Assembly (NCBI GenBank): GCA_015039465.1 | Contig: MU130695.1 | Span: 707,394 to 771,393 of the forward strand | DNA: 64,000 nucleotides | From: Phlegmacium glaucopus | Lineage: Eukaryota > Basidiomycota > Agaricomycetes > Agaricales > Cortinariaceae | Direction of reading: 5' to 3' | Shown: positions 33,851-44,324 of the stretch, piece after piece | Position numbering within the stretch: position 1 is the stretch's first letter | Layout of the letters: each line of letters opens with the position of its first letter | Program-made: the position numbers and the translations under genes | The notes under the pieces: generated by a model | Database searches by the model: none | Seen by the model: only the letters and a program-made list of their open reading frames with translations | What the model was told of the DNA's origin: nothing

Positions 33851-36384
33851 TTAACCACTGTATTATATACATAAAAAACTAAGAATTGTACAGATAGTCG
33901 AGTCTTAAAAATTAAAGTGTGACATTCGTATTCTATTACTACGTATATGGAACTTTATTACTGGAGTTACCTGTTTATATTTTAAAGATTGGACTATCTT
34001 TACAAGTATTATTGTAAATCTTATTAAATAAGGTCGTTTTGTTCAGAGTCTAAACTCCACGACCTCTCCATATTTCCCATCTGTAGAGTCGTGAGTCTAA
34101 ATCGTCCCCTTAGTAGTAATACCGGTGTTTCTCTATATAACCAACATAAGTTGAACGTCAAAGACTAAGTTTGATGAGAAATACATGGTAAAAGTTGAAT
34201 TTTTGTAGGATAATTTACAACACACTCCTTACTTTCCGGTACAGAGTTGTAAAGTATACACTGTGGATACACTACGGTCATACTGTACCACGGTGTATTG
34301 AGTTCATAACCAGTGGGGGGAAAAAAAAAAAAAAAAAAAAAAAAAGATAATATATCACGAAAAACTATCTTGTTTCCGTTCAGGGATATCCTAAATTATA
34401 GGAAACAGATATACTATTGGTTAAAACCATCATGTTTCTGTTCGGGGAAATCCCAAATTATAAGAAACTGATAGGTGTTGTTTACTAAATTTCAGGGACT
34501 CCGTCTGATACTTTGTCGAAATATCATGTTCCTAAAGAGGAGTCTGAGACTGTTTCCTAAATTATAGGAACGAAGGTTCTGTTCAGGGATTTCCTAAATT
34601 ATAAGAACCTAATTTAGTGTAGTCCTCCGGGACTCGGGGAAATCTTAAATACTGAAAACGATCTGTTATAAGTTGGTGGTTCAGGTCCTTTCATAAAACG
34701 TTAAAAGAGTTATTCCTCTCGACGATAATTATATTAAATTTGTATAAGTCCCAGGATTTTGTTAAGAGATGGTAGAAATTTTTTAAAGGAAAAAACCTTA
34801 AAATACATTAGATGGGACTTATACGAACTTTAGTACGAATAGACACTAGGACACTGGTTATCAGACACACGGTAGGTTTTCTATATATTTGGTGGGTGTT
34901 AAAACAAAAGAATAAAGGATGAAGGGGGTCATAGTATTAGATATCATGATATATTGAAACATAGTGATAAAATAATAATAAAATAATGAACATATATACT
35001 ACAAATCTTATTAACTTATACTAAAATAATATAATAATAATAAGACAACACACTCTGATAAGTTTATAGACCAAATATATACGAGATCGTAGTCTAGGTT
35101 TCCCTGATTCCGACGGAGTCCTACGAGAGTCCAACGGGGTCCTGTATGGGTCCTGTGGGGGTCAAATACTTTTTTTCCTGTAACCTTATTATGGAAGAAT
35201 CTCGTGAGAACCACCCCTACCGGTGGAGGACAATACCGACGACCTCACAGTGCAGTGCAGTGTGTCGGTTTTCATCACTGTTTGACACTTTGTGTACTTA
35301 GAAACAACGAGTGAGTCAAAACGTACGAAATGGAACTAAGAAAAATCATACTATTTTTCACAATTTTATATAATCTTCGAAATTGTATATAATAACAGGT
35401 TTATTGATTCAATTTCACTGTATTTGATGGATTAGTAGTAGGGTACTGAGGGAATGGTATAGGTAGAAGACTCTTCAGTTTAAGGAGGGGTCTGAGACTT
35501 TATAGAAGACTAGGGAAATTCTTATCCCACTACTTTTTAACTTAATACACCGTGGTACAGTATGACCGTAGTGTATCCACAGTGTATACTTTACAACTCT
35601 GTACCGGAAAGTAAGGAGTGTGTTGTAAATTATCCTACAAAAATTCAACTTTTACCATGTATTTCTCATCAAACTTAGTCTTTGACGTTCAACTTATGTT
35701 GGTTATATAGAGAAACATCGGTATTACTACTAAGGGGACGATTTAGACTCACGACTCTACAGATGGGAAATATTGAGAGGTCGTGGAGTTTATACTCTGA
35801 ACAAAACGACCTTATTTAATAAGATTTACAATAATACTTGTAAAGATAGTCCAATCTTTAAAATATAAACAGGTAACTCCAGTAATAAAGTTCCATATAC
35901 GTAGTAATAGAATACGAATGTCACACTTTAATTTTTAAGACTCGACTATCCGTACAATTCTTAGTTTTTTATGTATATAATACAGTGGTTTTGATCAACG
36001 TTTTCACGTAACCACTTTACAATATTCTCGGTGATGAAAAAGACGGATAGAATCCACCCGTGTCTTCATAAATAAGTTATTTCTTCACCTATTACCTACA
36101 CCTCTACCTCAAAACCGAGTCTATATACCACCAAACTCTCCTTTCCTCTAATTCGGTACTTCGTTTTCAGAGGAAAGGAGAGTTTGGTGGTATATAAACT
36201 CGGTTTTGAGGTAGAGGTGTAGGTAATAGGTGAAGAAATAACTTATTTATGAAGACACGGGTGGATTTTACCCATCTTTTTCATCACCGAGAATATTGTA
36301 AAGTGGTTACGTGAAAACGTTGATCAAAACCACTGTATTATATACATAAAAAACTAAGAATTGTACGGATAGTCGAGTCTTAAA
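33851..36384. other. Parallel-complement (mirror) block: complemented, not reversed
   Basis: Read as given, this 2.5-kb block matches nothing natural around it. Its simple complement does. Positions 34,617-35,521 complemented base by base align collinearly with 32,923-33,850. For example GGTGGGTGTTAAAACAAAAG pairs in parallel with CCACCCACAATTTTGTTTTC. The complement of 34,270-34,320 aligns with 36,662-36,711, which lies outside the block. By eye the block contains only two GpC (in TGCAGTGCAG, 35,251-35,260) but many CpG, the reverse of its flanks. A and its partner differ by scattered substitutions and indels, so the block is not a mere echo of the neighbour. An assembly or formatting error is the most likely cause. 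Confidence 0.85.
33853..36384. repeat. Nested inverted repeats and poly-A inside the mirror block
   Basis: Within the block, 33,853 to about 34,305 is repeated as a true reverse complement at about 35,540-35,990. Positions about 35,933-36,148 form a hairpin with 36,170-36,384 around a spacer of about 20 bases. A run of 25 A lies at 34,321-34,345; in the complemented reading it is poly-T. Inverted repeats keep their form under complementing, so they are compatible with the mirror interpretation and may have been what confused an assembler. Confidence 0.8.
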
Positions 36385-38699
36385 ATGTCTAAGAAATTGG
36401 ACTATAAACTTGTTATCAGAATCATAGTCTAGAGAAATTTGGACTTTAAACCTGAATCATAGTCCAGAACAACTTGGATTTTAAAAAGTGTGTTGCTGTT
36501 TTATTCAAGAGTATACTGGTTATACTTTCAAGGAAACCCCAACTTGCACAAAAACAGAGTTTGTTGGTCATTAAAGTTACTGGTTTCTGGATTTGTTGTA
36601 GACAATTCCTAAAATAGTAATCCTTTGATTACCATATAAAGCCAAACTCAATCATATCAATGTGACGCCTGTGTGACATGATGTCACATAACTCGGGCAC
36701 TGGTCACCCCCACTCTTGGAGCTCTAATGCTCTAAGAGCTCTGGGAGTATCTTAGAGCATCCTTAGACTGTCCTGGGGCAAAAGTGTTTTTCCTGATGTT
36801 CCTGGTTTTGACAGTCAGGCTAAGTTCAAGTCTTTTGACTGTAGCTGCATAGGATTGCATGTTTAGGAAAATTTTATTAACCATGAATGGATGCCCTCCC
36901 AAAATAAGATAATGATGCGCTACTACTTTGTCCCTGCGGGACTAAGGTGTAAATTGAGCCGCATCACCAAACCATATCCGACTGGAGTTGGGCCTCAGAA
37001 ACCTGAGCCAGACTGTCTGACTGTAAATCATGTAAATCAAACCTAATTTACAGTAAATCAGCTGTAAATAAGTTCTTATGGACTCTTATTGGCTCAATTT
37101 CCACTTATTTGCTACCATACACTACAACTTTGACCTGGGCAATGCAACACATGCACATGTGATCATGTGACCTTCATGTGACCTTCTGCAAAGATGATCA
37201 ATGACTGATCTTTGACTTGGTTGGAATGGCAAGTCCCCCCTCTCGTCCTTCACAGCTTCACCAGTTAGCCAATTTTATGTTGATCTTGAACAATATACTG
37301 CACCTCTTGTGATTCCAAAATCTAGAAGTGCTCTGTCTAAGGTCTATGTTTTGAGGTAGGCACTGCTGTGTCTCAGTGTCTATCTTTTCTTTCAAAAAAT
37401 GATTCATTCTATGTCTCAGTCAAGATTGCCTTCTTTTTACTCTGATGACAACAATGGGTATTCACAATCTGTGGAAGGTATGTACAGTATCTCAATTAAT
37501 TCTTATGATGGCTAACTGATGTCGATGCTGCCCCATCTTAGATTTTACTGCTGGCTTGCCAAATGAGGACATTTACTCAGATTTCAGTTATGGAAGGTTT
37601 TGAGAGCACCCAAAAGGATGGTTGCATTCACATTGGGATTGATATCAGGTGCGCTACAAGTCCTACCTTCTCTCTCTTCCAATGATGTACCTGCAGTGAG
37701 GTCAGACTGCAAGTAGTAAAGTAGTTTGTGGGGTTAATGTAGATTTCCTTGATAGAGTTTAGGAGAGTTCGCAGTATTGAAATACGCAAGGAGAGAAAAC
37801 CGCGAAGATAGCAAAGTTCGCAAATAATAGTGAAGTACGCGAAATAGCTTAAAGAATGAGACTATTGACTTAGAACATTGCTGCAAATTTTTTGGGATCA
37901 AAACTCTGGCTGTCTCTTGTTCACCTTGCCTCCTACTTGCTATGGATACTTAATACAAGAGTGGTAAACTAACCAGGTGTGGATATGTGAAACAGTAATG
38001 TAAAAATTGAGCTAATGCGAGATCACATTGACCCAGTAGTTTGGTAACAAAGGAATAGGAGACAAAGTAAAAATAAAGATGATGAGTAAGGAGGGTCAGT
38101 TGAATGACCTCCTGTTTCAAAGTATATCATAAAATATATATATGGAAAAATGAAAGAAAGCAAGTGCAAAATAACACGGTATTGCACACCAATACTGTGT
38201 TACGATTGTATACACGCAGCGTACGCACATTTTTCATTTTCTTTTTATTATCACACATGCACACTCCATGCAATATTCATTGTTTCACCTACATGCTGTT
38301 ACAGTTCTGTTTTCATACATGTGTCGAACACATGTTTACCTTACCTTTACCATATGCCTTTCATTTCCTTTTCTAGTATATAAACCTACGCATTTTGTAC
38401 AATGTTCTTTACCTAGTCTTTAATAGACAATCTTACTCTCTACTTCTCTCTCAAAGACGACCGCTGCTCTAGGCCTTTACACCTATATACTACATGTGTG
38501 TGAAGCAATACAACTATATACAGCTAGTACATAATAGAAGGTAGGGTATGTGATATAAAACAAGAATAGAACTGACATCTCACAATGTCATTGGCAAAGG
38601 GTCAATTACAACAACAATAAAGGGATGTCCACAAGGGGTAGGAAGGGGGACACAGCATGTGATACAATCATAGAGTAAAGTGAAAGTAAAGACAAGGCT
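36385..38699. other. Gene-free repeat region
   Basis: Ordinary-orientation, CpG-poor sequence. It contains the natural relative (36,662-36,711) of the left arm of the mirror block and a TTTTTCCTGATG terminus ending at 36,798. A two-exon open stretch (37,399-37,602, MIHSMSQSRLPSFYSDDN with a GT-AG intron) was seen but has no recognised domain. At about 38,370-38,400 a TATA-like TAGTATATAAACC lies in LTR-like sequence. Confidence 0.4.
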
Positions 38700-40521
38700 A
38701 AGCATAGCTAGGGGCAGATACAATGAGTATCCCCTAACAGCTCCTGTTCAGTTATATTTTGTTTTATTGAACATTCTTCTTCTATTGTTTGATTGCAATC
38801 AATAGGGAATTCTGATGGTATTGTCGTTCTAGGGTCCATGGAGCTAATAGGTGTCAGCAGACCATCAGGTGGTAGTGTAGGATGTCCTTCATGGGTTTCA
38901 AGAAAATGAACATGATAGGAACTCACAACCTGTTTCATTGGTTGATGATAGCAATAGTAGCCTTTTGGCATTGAGATCATAACTGAGTAGGACACATTTG
39001 ACTGATCGTTCATAAATATTTGGATTGTGATGGTTTTGAATTAATATAAAGACCTTGCAGCCAATTTCTCACAGATATGAATAATCTGGTTTTTGGCCAT
39101 ACCATTTCTCATAAGGCATTGAGTCACCCAGTGATTGGGTAATGGTCTTTGTGTGTAAGGCTGTCAGGTAGAGTTCATCCCACAGGAAGGTGGCAAGTCA
39201 TCAGGAAAAATGACTTCTGCCCTAGGCTGTCCTGAAATGTCCTGGGGTGCCCCAGGCAGCTCAGGGCGCTCAGGTCAAGAGGTCGCCCTGGGGTGCAAGT
39301 TACCTATGTATGAAAAGTCTTAGGCTGTCCTGGGGCAACCTGAGGCAACCTGAGAGCGTCCTGAGGCAACCTGAGGCAACCTAAGAGCATCCTGAGGCAA
39401 CCTGAGAGCATCCTGAGGCAGCCTTAGTCCCTTTGGATCTGATGCTAGAAAACATATATAAACCAGATATTTGAGTGGTCTCACACAACAGAATAATAAT
39501 AATAATAATAAAATTATATTCAATTATTCTAAACATCATATATACTAGTAATAAAATAATAATAAAATAGTGATACATAAATATACTAGTATAATACTGG
39601 GGAAGTAGGAAATAAGAAAACAAAATTGTGGGTGGTTTATATATCTTTTGGATGGCGCACAGACCATTGGTCACATGATCACAGATAAGCATGATTTCGA
39701 GCATATGGTGGGTCAGGGTAGATTACATAAATTCCAAAAAAGGAAATTTTTTAAAGATGGTAGAGAATTGTTTTAGGACCCTGAATATGTTTAAATTATA
39801 TTAATAGCAGCTCTCCTTATTGAGAAAACTGCAAAATACTTTCCTGGACACGGCGGTTAAAGATTTTCTAGCAAAATTCATAAATTCTAAGGGACTCCCA
39901 GGGCCTCCAGATGTGATTTAATCCAGATGGTCAATGCACCAGGATACACTAAAGGTGTCCTGAGAAAATGGGTGACACTCAAAACTTTATCTATGCTGTC
40001 CTAGGTTGTCCTGAGGTGTCCTTGGATAAGTGTGTAACACTCAACTTTTACCTGTGCTGCTCTAGGATGTCCTGGGATGTCCTGAGTAGTGATGTGATAC
40101 TAACAAATTACCCAAAGCTACCTAGGGCCAAAATCATTTTTCCTGATGAAGTTTGCATATATACACATTGTTTTTCCCCATAAGTGTTCAGTGCATCTGT
40201 TCAATGTGTCCAATGCGAGCTGAGGTATATGGAGCCATAAACCTGTGCTCTGTTACTTTGGACTCAACCCAGTGTTTCATTTTGTCTGACTTCAGTTCCC
40301 CATTATGTTCCAATTTCTAACCCTGTCTCTTTTGTCCTGGCCAGTTCCCAAGTCTTTAGGTAGTGTATCACTTTGTCTTTAGATTTGAGAGGAATGGACC
40401 AAGAGTAGTTTGAAAAGTCATCAACAATGTTCATGACATATTTATTACCAGTATGCAAAGCAACAGCCATTGCTCCTGTTACAAACTCTACTTTTTTCTT
40501 TTTCTTAACTCCACCAAACAC
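38700..40521 (-). pseudogene. Ty1/copia integrase fragment, interrupted
   Basis: On the minus strand, 40,521-40,149 encodes YVMNIVDDFSNYSWSIPLKS (integrase DDF core), then sequence resembling APYTSARIGHIEQMH and NVYICKLPPS. After the inserted element at 39,199-40,148, positions 39,198-38,700 continue with a PYEKWYGQKP-like motif and KGYYCYHQPMKQVVSSYHVH then FLET, the typical copia integrase C-terminal block. Stops and frameshifts are present and no intact reverse transcriptase was found, so this is a relic. Confidence 0.75.
39199..40148. mobile_element. 950-bp TIR element inserted in the copia relic
   Basis: Bounded by CATCAGGAAAAATGACTT on the left and ATCATTTTTCCTGATG on the right, with AAGT flanking both ends (39195-39198 and 40149-40152), a probable 4-bp target duplication. 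Both flanks read as one copia integrase. The interior matches repeat copy A in inverted orientation. No transposase is encoded, so it is non-autonomous. Multiple CCTGAGGCAACCTGAGAGCA-like short repeats occur near 39,330-39,420. Confidence 0.7.
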
Positions 40522-41404
40522 ATTGACATTTCATCTACATATGTCTTACTACATTCCTTTTTCATTTCCATCTACATGCCTTTTCCTTCATCTTTTTATT
40601 GTTTCATATATGTTTCATCTATGACTCACATACATGCATATGATTCATTGCATGAGTCATCTTTACTTTTACCCATGGCTTGTTCTATACATGTGACTCA
40701 TCTTTCTAGTATAAATACCATATTTACTCCTTGTACTTTCTTCAGCTAGTTCTTGAGAATCATATCTACTTTTCTTCTTGACCTCTCTCAAACTCTCTAA
40801 GACAATACCGAGACAATTCAGCACTCTTGAGAGCTCATTCTTATCACGAACAATCTTTTCTATTGACTGTTTAGAGTCAGAGTCGTTTGAACTCTTTGAA
40901 GTCATAACAGGTCCTGTTAAATCTACTTTCTCCAGCTTCCTTGTTGTCCTATGACTGGGGTTGCACAATGCCTGATATGGCCATGGCTGTGCAAATTCTG
41001 TCACATGGCCCAAAACAGCATAAATCTTGAGACAGGCTTGTTTGATGAGTTTTGAAGCTTTACACATGACTTTTTTTGCACAATATACATACTATGACAT
41101 GTTGGCAACACATACATGCTTGAAAATGTCAAAATAATGAACTATTTACATTGTAATAAGCCTAATCATCATCTGTGCTCCAATCTATGTTCCCATCATC
41201 ATCAATTGGTACACTGAGGTCAAAGTCCTCTCCTGAATCACTATCATTGTTGCTGAGGCCTTGTTCTATTTCTTCTTTCTCATAGAGATCAGCTGCATCT
41301 CAAAGTCCCTGTCGGATTTCTTTCACCTTTGTTGATTGGTTCATATGCTGCAAATTTGGTGCACCAGCAAGCTGATAAACCTTCAACTGGTCTTTGAGGG
41401 AGGT
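40522..41404. other. LTR-like and unassigned repeat sequence
   Basis: Positions 40,520-40,760 are pyrimidine-rich with repeated CATCTACATATG/ACATGCAT words and a TATAAATACC box near 40,710, resembling the sequence near 38,250-38,400, possibly a copia LTR. An open stretch on the minus strand (41,067-40,669) has no recognised domain. No gene is supported. Confidence 0.4.
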
Positions 41405-42264
41405 CTTTACACTCCCCCATATAATCCATGTGGAATCCATATGGATGGATCCATACCCATTCCGTACCCATTCCATGGAATATACAGATGGAGTCCATAC
41501 CTATTCCATACCAATTTCATGGAATAGAGATGGACTTCATATCCATTCCATACCCATTCCATGGAATATGTAGATAGATTCCACACCTATTCCACATTGT
41601 GTATGGATTCTATATAGAATGAGTGTGGGGTATGTTGGAGTATATGAGCTTCAACTTGTTGGTCTATTCTTAAGTGTTTTATCTTTCATATCTTATCATT
41701 TCCTTTTATTTTGTATCACAACAATTGTCACATTCTTTAGTCACAAATTTTATTATTGTGAGTCTCAACTTTCTACTAAACTCATCTATTCTTTAGCTAT
41801 TACATCTCACAGGTACCTAGTTACTGTTTCTTTGTTCAAGTTGTGAAATTTACAGCAACAGAATAGGTGTGGAATCCATCTGCATAATTCCATGGAATAG
41901 GTCTGGAGTCCATCCCTATATTTCATGAAATAGGTATGGAGTCTATCCCTATATTTCATGGAATGGTTATAGAATCATCCCTATATTCCATGGAATTAGT
42001 GTGGAATCCATCTGTATATTCCATGGAATGGGTATAGAGTCCATTCTTATATTCCATGGAATGAACATGGAATCCATCCTTATATTCCATGGAATGAGTA
42101 TGGAATCCAGGTGTACATTCCATGGAATAAAGGTGGAATCCACCCTCATATTCCATGGAATGAGTATGGAATCCATCCCTATTTCATGGATTCCACCCCC
42201 CATTCCATGGAATCCACCCTCTATTTTATGGATTCCATATGGATTATATGGGGGAGGGTAAAGT
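41405..42264. repeat. Element made of degenerate ATTCCATGGAAT repeats
   Basis: Inverted termini of about 35 bp (CTTTACACTCCCCCATATAA at the left, TTATATGGGGGAGGGTAAAG at the right) enclose two blocks of diverged tandem units of about 30-36 bp built on the palindrome ATTCCATGGAAT. The central part (about 41,600-41,860) is unrelated and T-rich. Apparent reading frames such as repeated IFHGM peptides are translations of the repeat. No clear target duplication was seen. Confidence 0.7.
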
Positions 42265-42738
42265 AAACCAAAATGGTTTATTAGTATTTTTTCTTTTCAT
42301 GTTTACTTTTAGTGATGTCATAGTTATAACTCCAATACTACAAACTTCTGGCCTCAAATTTCAAGATATATTTATTTCCAAGAAATAAGATGTAATTTTA
42401 GAAAATAGATTTTAAAATGAGAATTTCTTGTCTAATTGTCCTAACAAAAGTCTATTTTTAACTGGTTCTTATGATTCAAACTGGTTCTGGTTCTGGTTCT
42501 GAGAAAATGGGTCCCAAACCAAACCAAACTGAACTTCAGCATCCCTAAGGGGTATGGGTACAGGTCAGCATTGAGATACCCGAGGGTTACCCCTGTCAAT
42601 CACTACATGTAGTTACTCTGGGCCACATGTATATAAGGTAGCAGGTGCTGTCTTAGAATGGCACCTTGGAATACACTTGGTTACTTGGTGATACCTCTTC
42701 TCTAAGTTAACAGATTGCTTGTCAATTAACCTCCCCTA

Positions 42739-43732
42739 ACAGTTTTGTCATTTCCAAATAATTTTTCTCATAAAAACACAAAAAGTTAGTGTTTAAAAGT
42801 CCGGTCCGGTCCGGTTTTTTGACCCTCAAGGCCTTTAACCGAGACTGTAACCAGTCTACCTTGGTCCTAGGACCAAAAAAGACCGAACTGGACTGCTTAG
42901 GACCGGTTTACATCAGTTTTTTTCAGTCCTAGGACTGGTCCTGGTCCTAACTGGTCTTAATCAGTCTGTAACTGGTCTTCTGCTGACAAATATATATTTT
43001 TGTATCAAAAACGGTTGTTAATTTTAATAATAGCTTCCGAACGAGCCCAAGAACGTTAAATTATGTTAGGATTTGGATTTTCTACAGTAATACTAGTAAA
43101 ATGCCTTATTTTAGCAAATATTTTAGACTATTTTACAGATCTATTTATTTCTCAACCAGTTTTTATTGGATTTTCATGATCTTAAGCTCGTTGGAAAGGG
43201 GTAAATTAGGGCTACCCTTTTGTTGGTTCAAATTGGTCTGAACCTCAAAAGACCGGTTAATCGAGACCGGTCTTTTTCTGGTCTTTGATTCTCAAAAATC
43301 AAAAGACTGGACCACTGGTCTGGTCTGGTTACGATCTTTTTCTGGTCTCGTAACCAGACCTTCAAACACTACAAAAAGTGTTTCTGAAAGAAAAACTCTA
43401 AAAACACATGATGTATTTCTCATGTGTTTCCCAAAGATGAATCCAAGATAAATCTTACATTTTTTTAAACATTTACTTTCAGAAACAGCAGGAAAACACC
43501 TATTTCACCAATCACTGGGTAGAATAGGTGTTTCCCTGCTGTTTCTGAAAGGCAAACCTTTCAAAAAACATAAAATATATCTTTGGGAAACACATGAGAA
43601 ACACATCATGTGTTTTTAGAGTTTTTCTTCCAGAAACACTTTTTGTGTTGTCATGTAAAAAATTATTTGGAAGTGACAAAACATATCTAAAAAAGTTTTT
43701 TCTAAGGGAAACACCACCTGGTGCCAGCAGTG
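42739..43732. mobile_element. Truncated CACTG-family inverted-repeat element
   Basis: A long hairpin-forming element. The left arm begins near 42,739 (AGTTTTGTCATTTCCAAATA) and, after an inserted hAT MITE, resumes at 43,372 with CAAAAAGTGTTTCTGAAAGA. The right arm mirrors it and ends at CAGCAGTG (43,732), the same terminus as the MITE at 31,892-32,102. The left outer terminus is missing. Centre near 43,510 (AACACCTATTTCACCAATCA). Confidence 0.7.
42787..43371. mobile_element. hAT-type MITE, 8-bp duplication CAAAAAGT
   Basis: 585 bp starting TAGTGTTTAAAAGTCC and ending GACCTTCAAACACTA, so the termini are inverted (TAGTGTTT/AAACACTA). It is flanked by a perfect 8-bp direct repeat CAAAAAGT (42779-42786 and 43372-43379), the hallmark of hAT transposons. 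The interior is built from GGTCCTAGGACC- and CCGGTCTTTTTCTGG-like repeats. It sits inside the left arm of the CACTG-family element, giving a clear insertion order. Confidence 0.88.
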
Positions 43733-43750
43733 TCTAGATGAATCTGACAT

Positions 43751-44134
43751 ACCAAACCATATATTGTCATGCACAAGCAGCATGCTGGGACGTCAAAAGA
43801 TGTTAAAATAACTTACATCCAAAGCGAGGATGGCTTAGTGGTCGAAAGTGTCACAAGTAGGCTCTGGGTTCGATTCGCAGAGGGTGCATGTTAAGCATGG
43901 GTTATGGCGGTGTGTGCCGTCACTGAGGATTCAGAAATGATGAAAACCCAGTTTGCGCCCGAGAGGAGTGGCATTGAGCGTATATGGAACTGGGGGGTCT
44001 ACAGGGTTTGGGGGTGGCTCGATGGGGTGCATGTGCGTGAGTGTGGTTCCCATGCAGCCTTGTCGCCGCCTTCGGCGGCTCCTCGGCTCCACTTCACCAA
44101 ACCATATATTGTCATGCACAAGCAGCATGCTGGG
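43751..44134 (+). repeat. tRNA-derived SINE-like unit between 39-bp direct repeats
   Basis: Two identical 39-bp repeats (43,751-43,789 and 44,096-44,134, beginning ACCAAACCATATATTGTCAT) bracket about 300 bp. Inside, at about 43,828-43,880, are an A-box-like TGGCTTAGTGG and a B-box-like GGTTCGATTCG about 36 bp apart, as in RNA polymerase III promoters of tRNA genes. The cloverleaf is imperfect, so this is a tRNA-derived SINE head rather than a tRNA gene. Direct repeats of 39 bp are longer than usual for SINE target duplications. The body contains a CCGCCTTCGGCGG hairpin. Confidence 0.55.
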
Positions 44135-44324
44135 GGCTCAAGTCATGGGCTCACCTGCCATAGAAAGGGAACACTAGTTATTGATTTGCAGTGTGGTTTG
44201 GGACTCTGACTGGCAATCACCACACAAATAGATGCTGACTTGTTTTGATTTTGCGGGCTCAGGTTGTAAAGACTGAGTTCTCAATACTGAGAACTTGGAA
44301 TTGGATTGAGTTTCTAATTTTTAG

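Noticed and set aside
35011..35214. Open stretch on the minus strand
   Set aside because: It lies in the mirror block and only reflects repeat sequence read in an unnatural orientation.
37399..37602. Short spliced open stretch MIHSMSQSRLPSFYSDDN
   Set aside because: The splice sites look usable, but the product has about 45 residues, no known domain, and lies in a repeat nest.
38104..38383. Plus-strand open stretches rich in His, Phe and Tyr
   Set aside because: Composition follows pyrimidine-rich LTR-like DNA; no domain, and a TATA-like box lies within.
39330..39420. CRISPR-like short regular repeats (CCTGAGGCAACC)
   Set aside because: Units are directly adjacent, variable and inside a transposable element in a eukaryotic genome; no spacer structure.
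42001..42261. Open stretch with repeated IFHGM-type peptides
   Set aside because: It is a translation of the ATTCCATGGAAT tandem repeats, present in several frames and both strands.
43828..43890. tRNA gene
   Set aside because: A and B boxes are present but acceptor and T-arm pairing is imperfect and no clear anticodon arm was found; kept as SINE-like head.
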